Both the position numbers and the translations under genes were made by a program. Positions 32,195 through 39,704 of a stretch of 64,000 bases of DNA are shown piece after piece. This stretch comes from Ruminococcus sp. (GTDB lineage: Bacteria; Bacillota; Clostridia; Oscillospirales; Acutalibacteraceae), in assembly GCA_017403985.1 (NCBI GenBank), contig JAFRDE010000036.1, forward strand, positions 36,003 to 100,002. Direction: 5' to 3'. Position 1 is the first letter of the stretch; each line of letters starts with the position of its first letter. Under the pieces are notes generated by a model. It ran no database searches. It saw only the letters and a list, made by a program, of their open reading frames with translations, and had not been told where the DNA came from.

Positions 32195-33457
32195 TTATGC
32201 GCTTCGTTTTGCCTTTCTTTTGACGATATTTCTTTGATTCAGCATCTCGCCGAACGCCTCCATACGGATTCTGAGCTGCTCCATATCCTGATACTGATAA
32301 TCGGTCTCCAGTCGGAATACCGGTATGTCAAGCTCTTCCGCCGCCTTTTCGATATATGGCAGCTCAAAGTCGTATTCGATCTGACCTTTAAGGATATGAC
32401 ACACGATACCGTCGGGGTGAAGCTGATTGACGAGGTGCAGGAAGTAGGAATATAAGCCCTCGTTGTTTACTCTTGCGCCCGATGACGTCGCCTGCAAATG
32501 ATCCTGCGCGATTTGATCCAGTATGCGGTCGGCTGAGATCATCCTGCCGCCTCTTTTGACCGATAACGCCGCCTCTAAGGACAGGCTGTCGGCGACCGCC
32601 GCGATCCGCATATTTGCCGAAGCGATCAGCTGCGGTACCTTGTAGTTCGGAAACACGACGGGTGAGCCGAGGATCAGGACATTGGGCTGTGATTTTTGAT
32701 TGAGCATGAACCGCTTGTTCAATGCCTCCAGTTCCTCTGTCAAAGCGGCAGTATGAAGCATCCATTCGTCCGGACTGTCTGCAAAGTACAAACACTGTGT
32801 GACCAACAGTATCGCTTCATCGGTGATAAAGCCCTTTGCCGCATACGCTGTCGATGTAAATCTCTGCCACTGACGATGCGCCCGCGTGACCTTTCTGACA
32901 GCGCGTCGCAGATTGCCGCCGGTCAGATGCTTGTGCATATGCTTCCCGATCTTCTCCGCAAGCATCACCATTTGATCTTTATAGTAGTGAATCGCGTTGC
33001 TCGTGTTGTTCATCGGAGGGACATCCATTGCGGCGACCTGACGCCCCGTGCTTTGCAGGACGGAGATCAGCTTGCGCCTGCTGTCCGAGGATGTTGCCGT
33101 GACAATCAGAGCATTTTTGGTGATATCAAAATCGGGATTGATCAGCCAGCCCAGTGTCGACCGGCTGAACGGATCGGTATCGCGCGGGGTCAGTTCATCC
33201 GCCCAGTGTGCCGTACCGAGGCTGCCGCCGAGGATATAAAAGGGATGATCGCATACCGCGTACAGCAGTTCGGCGGGGATATCGTTGCCGAGGACGATCA
33301 CCTGCGGCTGCGTTTTCTTCAGATAACTTTCATCAAATCTTAACAGCGCTGTTTCCATAAACCATTTCAATTCAAAGAGATTGCTGTTTTCTGTTTCGAT
33401 CCTGCCGATCGTTTCCATGGCTTCATTTTTGAAGCTGTTATGCTCCGTAGATTTCAT
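32195..33457 (-). CDS. cysteine-less paralogue of the dehydratase/reductase subunit
   Basis: 420 residues, alignable by eye along its whole length with the 29153 protein: AELLYAVCDHPFYILGGS, then LTPRDTDPF; VLILGSPVVFPNYKVPQLI; CHILKGQIEYDFELPYI; DYQYQDMEQLRIRMEAFGEM. At every cluster-ligand position the cysteine is replaced: LCGG to ILGG, DACP to DTDP, TCDC to TATS, ETCMG to DSLSL, CTCP to TSSG, RGC to KGQ. The fold is kept and there is no stop or frameshift. It is likely a non-catalytic partner or docking subunit. It overlaps the upstream gene by 20 nt. Confidence 0.85.
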   Translation of the reverse strand: MKSTEHNSFKNEAMETIGRIETENSNLFELKWFMETALLRFDESYLKKTQPQVIVLGNDIPAELLYAVCDHPFYILGGSLGTAHWADELTPRDTDPFSRSTLGWLINPDFDITKNALIVTATSSDSRRKLISVLQSTGRQVAAMDVPPMNNTSNAIHYYKDQMVMLAEKIGKHMHKHLTGGNLRRAVRKVTRAHRQWQRFTSTAYAAKGFITDEAILLVTQCLYFADSPDEWMLHTAALTEELEALNKRFMLNQKSQPNVLILGSPVVFPNYKVPQLIASANMRIAAVADSLSLEAALSVKRGGRMISADRILDQIAQDHLQATSSGARVNNEGLYSYFLHLVNQLHPDGIVCHILKGQIEYDFELPYIEKAAEELDIPVFRLETDYQYQDMEQLRIRMEAFGEMLNQRNIVKRKAKRSA

Positions 33458-33950
33458 AGTATTCCACCGTTGCGCTCTCTGCCTTGGAGCGTCCTTTCAT
33501 ACATCTGGGGCTGACGAGTGAGCAGTTGTGTCTGCACCCGCCGCAGATCAAGGTCGAGAGAAACTCCGTGAGGGACGGTACGTCGCCGCCGGACTGCTGT
33601 TCCGGTTCCGGCTGCCATTCTTCATCGTTGCCGTTCTGTGAGTTGTTATCTTCGTAATACACTTCTTCGGGGGCTTCTGTCACCGCTTCTGTCGGAGGCT
33701 CGGTCGGTATCTCGGTAGGAGCGTACATTTCCTCCTGATACTGCAAAAACAGTTCCGTCGGCGATACCGTAGGAGCGGTCGTAGAGGGCTGAGTCGGCTG
33801 TATCACGGCTGTCGGTTCTGTCTTTTTCCAGTCCGCCGCAATCAGCGCGCTCGGATCGCTCATTACCGCGAACGGCTGTTTGATCAGCGCGTAAGCAAAG
33901 AATACGCCGACTGTCCCCGCCGCGAATCGCTTCAATATCTTATCTCTCAT
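33438..33950 (-). CDS. membrane-anchored Thr/Pro-rich protein with four-cysteine tail
   Basis: 170 residues from ATG 33950 (GGAGG 8 nt upstream). One N-terminal transmembrane helix (GTVGVFFAYALIKQPFAVM) is followed by an extracytoplasmic linker rich in P, T and E (TQPSTTAPTVSPTEL; PTEIPTEPPTEAVTEAPEE). It ends with ICGGCRHNCSLVSPRCMKG: a CxxCxxxCx6C motif that could bind an iron-sulfur cluster. It is the first gene of the reductase operon. Family not recognised; an extracellular redox or assembly role is inference. Confidence 0.72.
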   Translation of the reverse strand: MRDKILKRFAAGTVGVFFAYALIKQPFAVMSDPSALIAADWKKTEPTAVIQPTQPSTTAPTVSPTELFLQYQEEMYAPTEIPTEPPTEAVTEAPEEVYYEDNNSQNGNDEEWQPEPEQQSGGDVPSLTEFLSTLICGGCRHNCSLVSPRCMKGRSKAESATVEYYEIYGA

Positions 33951-33976
33951 ATGCGCCACCTCCTGTGGTTTGGCTC

Positions 33977-34053
33977 TATCTTACCAGCCGAACCTAATAC
34001 GAACCTTAAATCACAGTGAACCAAAGCTGAACGTTATGTGAAGATATTGTGAA
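33977..34053 (-). promoter_or_regulatory. promoter with four 11-bp-phased boxes for the reductase operon
   Basis: On the plus strand GTGAA, CTGAA, GTGAA and GTGAA start at 34016, 34027, 34038 and 34049, exactly 11 bp apart. Read on the minus strand they are TTCAC direct repeats upstream of a TAAGAT -10 (33982-33977). The matching -35 (34005-34000) is poor, as expected for an activated promoter. The geometry is that of PhoB/OmpR-type sites, and the operon encodes such a regulator. Confidence 0.65.
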
Positions 34054-34194
34054 TATTATTTTTCGGGCTCAATCAAAACATCCCGAACAATGGCAATATC
34101 ATAAATTTATTGAACAAGACACTCACAAATAGTGGGTGCCCTGTTTTATGACCTGTTTTATGAAAAGGCTTGACAAATCAGTAGAAATATGCGA

Positions 34195-34225
34195 CTGAAC
34201 CTGTTCGCATAGCGAACAAGTTCAG
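34195..34225. repeat. 31-bp palindrome
   Basis: CTGAAC-C-TGTTCGC-T/A-GCGAACA-A-GTTCAG: near-perfect inverted repeat, followed by looser GAACAAG copies (34243-34262). It lies in the gap between the divergent reductase operon and the XRE-HipA module. May be an operator, recombination site or terminator without a T tract. Confidence 0.45.
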
Positions 34226-34341
34226 CCCTTGTAGTCTATCCGAACAAGTCCTGCTGCCGAACGAGCTATGGAGGAATGTGAAAAATAATTCTATTCTTCA
34301 TCAAATATCCTTAAATATTTTAGCTTTCGCTAAATTTATTA

Positions 34342-34399
34342 TTGTAATCTTCGTGCCGTTTCGGTATAATGAATTTGATATACGGCAAAGCTCTGCCGT
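34342..34399 (+). promoter_or_regulatory. promoter and operator-like palindrome of XRE-HipA module
   Basis: -35 TTGTAA (34342-34347), 17 bp, -10 TATAAT (34365-34370). ACGGCA-N6-TGCCGT (34382-34399) covers the expected start of transcription, a typical place for autorepression by the XRE protein. Confidence 0.65.
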
Positions 34400-34423
34400 T
34401 CACTACAACACAGAGGTGAGATT

Positions 34424-34645
34424 ATGGCTGTTTCATACAAAAAGCTGTGGAAGCTGTTGATCGACAAGGATATGAAAAAGAAGGATCTGGCTGCCGCTGC
34501 GGGCATCAGCACCTATACGATCAGCAAAATGGGCAAGGGTGAAAATATCACCACCGAAGTCCTTGGCAAGATCTGCGGAGCACTTGACTGCTCCCTTGAC
34601 GATATCATGGAGTTCATCCCCGATGAGCCTAAGGAGGCGAAGTGA
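34424..34645 (+). CDS. XRE-family HTH regulator (antitoxin-like)
   Basis: 73 residues, nearly all one Cro/CI helix-turn-helix (KKDLAAAAGISTYTISKMGKG) plus the typical LGKICGALDCSLDDIMEF tail. GAGGTGAG precedes the ATG. It is followed after one base by the HipA-like kinase gene. In HipBA-type modules the HTH protein represses the operon and neutralises the kinase; the palindrome at 34382-34399 would be its operator. Confidence 0.9.
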   Translation: MAVSYKKLWKLLIDKDMKKKDLAAAAGISTYTISKMGKGENITTEVLGKICGALDCSLDDIMEFIPDEPKEAK

Positions 34646-34646
34646 G

Positions 34647-35723
34647 ATGACCATGCAGAATTACTACATCATGTCCGGCGATACCACTGCGGCGAAGTGG
34701 GAAAACGGCGAGTTGACCGTGCTGAACGATACCCTTCTTCCGCTGTTTCTCAAGCGTGTTCATAACGCCGAGCTATGGCTGGAGACCCGCGCGATCGACT
34801 CTCACCGTGCCAACTCCCGCCTGTTGAAGAAGGCGCTTCGTCTCAAGGAGAAGGATGACGTCTCCACCGTGATCCATGTCAACGGCGCGACCATCACCGA
34901 TAACTACTGGATCAAGCCGATCGACAGTGATCTGACCTATGCGGACGTGAAGTTCAGCGACGATTACTTTGCGCGTCTCGCCCTCAAGGGCACCTATGAC
35001 AGCTTCAACCGCGCCGCGAATTCCAAGCACAGCCGTACCCCTGAGCTGACCAATATCGGTAGCTTTGAGAAGTGCTGGAGGCTGATCGACGGAAAGTGGT
35101 GGATGTATAAGGCGGCAAATCACGACGAGATGTTCTCCGAGCTGTTCATCGCGCGTTTCGGCGCGGCGCTCGGCATGGATATGGCGGTCTATGAGCGCGG
35201 CGATCACTATGTCAAAACATTGGATTTCACCAACGCGGCTGAGGTCAACTTCGAACCTGCCTCGACCTTCATGGACGACAACGACGACTATGAGGATGTG
35301 ATTGCCATGCTGCAGGAGATCTGCCCGCAGGCGATCCCCGATTATGTCCGCATGATCTTCCTCGACACCATCGTCGCCAATCCCGACCGACACACGGCGA
35401 ACTTCGGTCTGCTTCGCAATATCAAGACAGGCGAGCTGATCGGACTGTCTCCCCTCTTTGACCACAACATGGCGCTGATCGCGCGCGGCTATCCGAAAGC
35501 GCCGAAGAAGTCCGACCTCCTGATCCGCCTGTTCAACGACCTGACGGACAACCATCCGCAGTATAAAGAATACCTCCCCGAAGTGAACGAGGAGGTCATC
35601 AGAAAGGTTATCGCCGATCTGCATATGCGCGTCAGGACGAATGATATTGTCGGGCTGATCATGGGCAGGAATGGGATGGTAAACAAGGATGGAGATAATA
35701 TTGAATTCAAAAACAAATTATGA
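34647..35723 (+). CDS. HipA-like Ser/Thr kinase (toxin-like), module 1
   Basis: 358 residues from ATG 34647, immediately after the XRE stop; the longer open frame overlaps XRE and is not used. The C-terminal lobe carries the HipA-type catalytic loop DTIVANPDRHTANFGLL and metal-binding LSPLFDHNMALIA. A nucleotide-lobe segment GKWWMYKAANHDEMFSELF is also present. HipA kinases phosphorylate a cytosolic target and arrest growth; the target here is unknown. The N-terminal part is shorter and different from E. coli HipA. Confidence 0.85.
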   Translation: MTMQNYYIMSGDTTAAKWENGELTVLNDTLLPLFLKRVHNAELWLETRAIDSHRANSRLLKKALRLKEKDDVSTVIHVNGATITDNYWIKPIDSDLTYADVKFSDDYFARLALKGTYDSFNRAANSKHSRTPELTNIGSFEKCWRLIDGKWWMYKAANHDEMFSELFIARFGAALGMDMAVYERGDHYVKTLDFTNAAEVNFEPASTFMDDNDDYEDVIAMLQEICPQAIPDYVRMIFLDTIVANPDRHTANFGLLRNIKTGELIGLSPLFDHNMALIARGYPKAPKKSDLLIRLFNDLTDNHPQYKEYLPEVNEEVIRKVIADLHMRVRTNDIVGLIMGRNGMVNKDGDNIEFKNKL

Positions 35724-35982
35724 TAGAGCATCCATGCTCAAAGATATTTCAGAGAGAAAACAACTAATTGACGAGTATCGATCAACCGGTTATCTCAACA
35801 GAGAGAATTCGATCAGGAAGATCCAGGAATTGCGGCTCACTGATTCAGATGTTAGTGCTGCAACAAGTATAAGACTTGCTACAAGTAGAACGCCTTTTGC
35901 CCAAGCAACAGACGAAGCAATCGCAGCTGAACTTCAAATGCAGATAGATATTCTTTCCGCAAAAGTGGGAAAGCTGCTTTGA
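35701..35982 (+). CDS. small protein following the XRE-HipA pair
   Basis: About 93 residues if translation starts at TTG 35701 (GGAG 7 nt upstream); ATG 35689 or 35734 are alternatives. It overlaps the end of the kinase gene. The sequence is helical and charged (MLKDISERKQLIDEYRSTGY ... AAELQMQIDILSAKVGKLL) with a coiled-coil C-terminus. No family recognised. Its overlap suggests it belongs to the module, but base use is more AT-rich than the kinase. Confidence 0.5.
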   Translation: MNSKTNYDRASMLKDISERKQLIDEYRSTGYLNRENSIRKIQELRLTDSDVSAATSIRLATSRTPFAQATDEAIAAELQMQIDILSAKVGKLL

Positions 35983-36068
35983 TTATGCTTGGTAATAGCC
36001 AATAGAAAGAAGGTATACACATGGCATTTTCAAAAAGATTAGGATTAGTGCCTGAAAGGCGTAATTAA

Positions 36069-37043
36069 TTATGACCGAAAAGGAATGTCGGATACTCTGA
36101 CTTTATCCGTCAGATAATCATAACCCTGGCTTTTCAGGAAATACTTAACACTTTTCATCGTGAATTCACTATTAGGATTAGGACACAAAACAATATCAGT
36201 AACCGGAAACACCTTATGCGGACGGCAGTTTAGATCCAGTATTTTATTCTTGATATACGGTAGGATGGCATCTTTGCGCGTTCTGTAAGATACTTCTGCA
36301 TCGGATGGTTTTATGATAATGATCCTTGCTTCCTGTTCATGAGAAAAACAGGAATTCTTCATCATGATGCAGGAATAATAAATTGAATTGATGATTTGAC
36401 TCTGAAAGATCTCAATAGCATCCGAAGCCTTTCTTGCTTCTTGTATCACATAATCAAACAGCACATGAAAATATCTTCGCTTTTCATCATCGTTATAGAT
36501 AACGTTTTTCAAATTGAAATGGAGTTCATGTTTCGGTTTCATTTCATCGGGAGAATCGTATTTTTCCAACTCTTTCAGATAGAGATTAACAGGTACAAGA
36601 GAAATATCATTCTCGATAATTCCTGTGTTGTTCCTGAATCCTATTGACACACCGTTTGTCCCGTAACAATTCCACTGAGTAAGTAGGTCGCCTTCATGAC
36701 AAAAACTCAACGAAAATACGTTCTCTGCGTCGATTCCCATCAACTCAGGAATACCTTTCTTATTGATAAAATTAAGAATCTCGGTAAACTCGTTTTTGAA
36801 TTCAAAGCTGTCATCGGATAGGTACTCTTCAAGAACTTCTTTACAAAACGATAAACCATTCGAGAATTCCTCTGCATCATTCATATAATTAATATTTGAA
36901 ATCCACAGCTCCCGATTAGTGAAAATGTTGATAAAAGCATTCAGATCAGTATAATGATATACAGTATCATTTTGGCAAAAGTTGTTCATAGATTCAGATA
37001 GCTTTCCAAGTATTTCCATAAGACTTAGTTTCGGTATGCTCAT
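36069..37043 (-). CDS. DUF2971 protein
   Basis: 324 residues from ATG 37043 (AGGGAGAAAAGA upstream). Conserved DUF2971 features are an early YHYTDLNAFINIFTNRELWISN segment, NYMNDAEEFSNG, FSLSFCHEGDLLTQWNCYG and an EQEARIII strand. These proteins are scattered in defence and mobile islands; their activity is unknown. The gene is AT-rich compared with its neighbours, as expected for acquired DNA. It is oriented with the HTH-HipA module upstream of it and may be its cargo. Confidence 0.85.
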   Translation of the reverse strand: MSIPKLSLMEILGKLSESMNNFCQNDTVYHYTDLNAFINIFTNRELWISNINYMNDAEEFSNGLSFCKEVLEEYLSDDSFEFKNEFTEILNFINKKGIPELMGIDAENVFSLSFCHEGDLLTQWNCYGTNGVSIGFRNNTGIIENDISLVPVNLYLKELEKYDSPDEMKPKHELHFNLKNVIYNDDEKRRYFHVLFDYVIQEARKASDAIEIFQSQIINSIYYSCIMMKNSCFSHEQEARIIIIKPSDAEVSYRTRKDAILPYIKNKILDLNCRPHKVFPVTDIVLCPNPNSEFTMKSVKYFLKSQGYDYLTDKVRVSDIPFRS

Positions 37044-37165
37044 TCTTTTCTCCCTTTCTTGACTTATTGTATTATAGGATGCTGACTGCTTTGAAGTAAT
37101 GCTTTTTCGCCGACTTTCAAAGCAGCATATATGGAGTGTTTTTTTGAATATTTGTTTCAGTGTTT

Positions 37166-38002
37166 TCATTTTTTCGCTCCTGTAAATACAAACAGATACT
37201 GATACTTCTTCCTCTGAGCATACAGGATATCCCTCGCGCGCTCGATGATATCCGCCGGATAGTACGCGGCGACCTCGTTCAGCGCGGCGTCGATATCGGC
37301 GCGGGTGAAGCTGAGCTTGACCTGTGTGCCGAAGAGCTCTTCCGCTGCGTCGAGCTGGGTATCGAAATCACGGTCAAAGGGCTTGGCGCAGATCTTGCCG
37401 ATCAGCTGATATACGTCCTCTCCGATCGGATAGTCCTCGGCTGTATCGGCAAGGAGCGATAAGCCGAAATCGAAGTACGGGCAGTAGCGGTATTCTCCCG
37501 TGTCATCATTGAGGATGAACGCGATGTTGTTCGTGTGCCTGTCCTCGTTGAGGAAGAAGGCGTCCAGCTCCAGCATAGCGGTCAGATACGCGCCGACATT
37601 TTCGAGCTTCGTGACCTTTTCGATGAATTCAGCCGTGTGTCTGATTTTATCCTTCGGCTCCTCGTATTGCAGGAGTTCTTTGGCAAAGGAGTTCGCCAGC
37701 CATTGCTTAGACAGGTGTTCGAGGGTAACGATGCTCTCGTTCTTCGCCCTGAAATTATCCGAGTAACAGCCCGTGTATTCCTTTGAGTCAAACACAATCA
37801 TAACGGGCTGATAGCGCACAAAGTCCTTCACGTTCGACTTTTCCAGTAGCCGTGAGATCACGACCTCACACAGCCCCTCATAGCCCATATGGTCAGCCTT
37901 GTACCACTTCCCGCCGACCAGCCATTTAAGCTGATTGCCCTTCGACGACGTCGCTTTGGTGTCGATCAGGGATTCATTTGATACATCAATGCGGTTGATC
38001 AC
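37166..38002 (-). CDS. HipA-like kinase, module 2
   Basis: 278 residues, unrelated in detail to the 34647 kinase but with the same core: KWYKADHMGYEGLCEVVISRL (N-lobe), catalytic LDAFFLNEDRHTNNIAFIL and CPYFDFGLSLLAD. It overlaps the upstream HTH gene by 4 nt (ATGA), so the two are translationally coupled. A growth-arrest kinase neutralised by the HTH partner is the likely role; the target is unknown. Confidence 0.83.
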   Translation of the reverse strand: MINRIDVSNESLIDTKATSSKGNQLKWLVGGKWYKADHMGYEGLCEVVISRLLEKSNVKDFVRYQPVMIVFDSKEYTGCYSDNFRAKNESIVTLEHLSKQWLANSFAKELLQYEEPKDKIRHTAEFIEKVTKLENVGAYLTAMLELDAFFLNEDRHTNNIAFILNDDTGEYRYCPYFDFGLSLLADTAEDYPIGEDVYQLIGKICAKPFDRDFDTQLDAAEELFGTQVKLSFTRADIDAALNEVAAYYPADIIERARDILYAQRKKYQYLFVFTGAKK

Positions 38003-38562
38003 AGCGCTATCCTCGCTTTCCTTGTGATATTGAGGTACTGATTGTCCTCTGCCATTCTGCCCTTGGTTTTCTCGACGATCTGCAAGGGGTCGAAGCTATC
38101 GACGCCGATCCCCTTGAGAAGCGCCTTGCGGTGCGCTCTTGTACGCGGGAAGCACCGCTCCTCGAGAAAGCTCTCGAAGTCCTCCCATGTCGGGTTTTCA
38201 TTGATGCCGAAAGCGCGCTTCATGACGTCGTCGGTGCGGTTGACGATGCGGATTTGCTTGTGCTCAAAATCCACATAGATCTCGGTGCAGACCTTCTGCC
38301 GGAACATGAAGTCGATCCGCATGACGTAGGCATCATCCAGCGGTCGGTTGAGGTATTTCGAGATCGTCTGACGGCTGACGCCGAAGCGCTCGGCGATCTC
38401 CTTTGTCGTTTTGCCGTCCTTCTGCAGTTGAATGATCGTCGCGATATCCTGCTCGGACAGCGCCTTTCTCCGACCTCCCCGCAGTCGTCCCGCGATCTTC
38501 CTCAGTTCCGTTTCATCATCCGTTCCGAAAAGCTCGATACACAGCTCACGATAGTCTTTCAT
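37999..38562 (-). CDS. HTH protein paired with HipA-like kinase
   Basis: 187 residues. A recombinase/Hin-type HTH (ALSEQDIATIIQLQKDGKTT, then IAERFGVSRQTISKYL) at about residues 33-75. A C-terminal domain follows (NPTWEDFESFLEERCFPRTR ... DSFDPLQIVEKTKGRMAEDN) that is conserved in similar HTH-kinase pairs but unnamed to me. It likely represses its own promoter through the inverted repeat at 38578-38600 and counteracts the kinase. Confidence 0.82.
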   Translation of the reverse strand: MKDYRELCIELFGTDDETELRKIAGRLRGGRRKALSEQDIATIIQLQKDGKTTKEIAERFGVSRQTISKYLNRPLDDAYVMRIDFMFRQKVCTEIYVDFEHKQIRIVNRTDDVMKRAFGINENPTWEDFESFLEERCFPRTRAHRKALLKGIGVDSFDPLQIVEKTKGRMAEDNQYLNITRKARIAL

Positions 38563-38577
38563 ATTATCACCTTATAA

Positions 38578-38630
38578 GTGTAAATTAACATTCTTTACAC
38601 TATTATATATTGTGAATTATCTTTTGTCAA
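38578..38630 (-). promoter_or_regulatory. consensus promoter and operator of HTH-HipA module
   Basis: Minus strand: -35 TTGACA (38630-38625), 17 bp, -10 TATAAT (38607-38602), a full sigma-A consensus. The inverted repeat GTGTAAA-N9-TTTACAC (38578-38600) directly follows the -10 and covers the start site. A further GTGTAA half-site pair lies at 38694-38709. Confidence 0.8.
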
Positions 38631-38719
38631 CTATGCAAAACGCTCGGAAATACAAAAGTCGTTGTATTTTTTGTAACGAAGAAGCAAAATCTCGGTGTAA
38701 AAAGTGTAATAATACAAAC

Positions 38720-38750
38720 CTCTCTGCTTGTAATACCTTGAAGCAGAGAG
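38720..38750 (+). terminator. hairpin of uncertain role
   Basis: CTCTCTGCTT-GTAATACCTTG-AAGCAGAGAG followed by TTTAG. No plus-strand gene precedes it. Confidence 0.4.
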
Positions 38751-38871
38751 TTTAGTAATGCTTGACCAGTTTTATAAACTGCGTATTATTAGTTATTTGG
38801 AGGCAACTGAAACTGCGTATTATTGGAATTATGGATTTCTACGGCTATTATTTCTGCATTAACAACAGAGA

Positions 38872-38901
38872 AAGGAGAGCTTTTGAAGGCTCTCCTTTTT
38901 G
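38872..38901 (+). terminator. intrinsic terminator with no gene upstream
   Basis: AAGGAGAGC-TTTTGAAG-GCTCTCCTT followed by TTTTG. It is well formed on the plus strand although the nearest plus-strand gene ends at 35982. It may end a small RNA from 38630-38870, where AAACTGCGTATTATT occurs twice (38777 and 38811). Confidence 0.6.
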
Positions 38902-38992
38902 TTCTTCATAGCGTGTAAACGTGTGACAGATAGGCTATTCTGTCACAATCAAAATACTTTGACCTGCTTCCAATGAGGGGTGATTTTGACCG

Positions 38993-39247
38993 TTAAACCG
39001 CCAATAAGTATTCGTATGTAATCCGTTCAATTTGCCCTTTGTTATGCCAATTTGCTCGAGTGAATTCAATGTGCCGTACAGGGCACATTACGTTAACCAT
39101 CTGACCGCCGATGGAGCCTGCCTGCTTAGAGGTCAGGTCACCGTTATAGCCCTGCTTGAGGTTGACGCCTACCTCAGAAGCTGCTTCCATCTTGAAGCGC
39201 TCCAGAGCGTCCTTCGCCTCGGGAACAACGATATTGCTCTTAGACAT
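38993..39247 (-). CDS. alpha/beta-type small acid-soluble spore protein with replaced C-terminus
   Basis: 84 residues. The first 54 fit alpha/beta SASPs (VVPEAKDALERFKMEAASEV, then GDLTSKQAGSIGGQMVNVM), which coat DNA in the spore. In the family the remaining helix is about 10 residues (KxMIxxAEQ-like). Here it is replaced by 30 unrelated residues (CPVRHIEFTRANWHNKGQIE onward), so the 3' end was exchanged near 39085. AAAGGAG precedes the start. DNA binding may persist, but function is uncertain. Confidence 0.75.
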   Translation of the reverse strand: MSKSNIVVPEAKDALERFKMEAASEVGVNLKQGYNGDLTSKQAGSIGGQMVNVMCPVRHIEFTRANWHNKGQIERITYEYLLAV

Positions 39248-39704
39248 GATTCTTCTCCTTTTCAGATTCGGACTGCCGGCGCGCTGTTTTCGTTCATCTT
39301 TCCGCGCGCCGGGTATGCTGAATCTCTTTGAAGAACAGTATCCATTGCGGGATTAATAAAGAAAGCAAGCGCGCTTACAGCCGTTTTTGCAGCGTCTCTG
39401 CCCTGCTTTCCGATCAATTGATCGGCGGCTTTCGCGCCGCAATAGTATTGTTCACGGTTATCACAAAAATATTGATAGCAATTATTGTCATTATTCTATG
39501 GTGACAGCAGTAATCAATTCTCTTCTGCATATATTCATAATGTTTTTATACATTACTGATTACGATAACTATAAAACGGACTGACTTGACGCAATTGATC
39601 GTATCAAGTCAGTCCGTTATTCGTATATTTTAATACCGAGTCGTTCAGGGGACGCAGTTTTTTTGCATAACACGGTTTTTTTAACATAAAACAATGAATA
39701 ACAG
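39248..39704. other. intergenic region without recognised gene
   Basis: Contains a CCGATCAATTGATCGG palindrome near 39410, a GGCGGCTTTCGCGCCGC hairpin just after it, and a strong AACGGACTGACTTGA...TCAAGTCAGTCCGTT inverted repeat at 39575-39618 with an ATTCG tail that could terminate in either direction. No coding sequence seen. Confidence 0.5.

Noticed and set aside
34278-34460. 60-codon GTG-start frame with GGAGG in front of the XRE gene
   Set aside because: It spans the XRE promoter and operator and overlaps the XRE start; the composition is AT-driven and there is no family resemblance.
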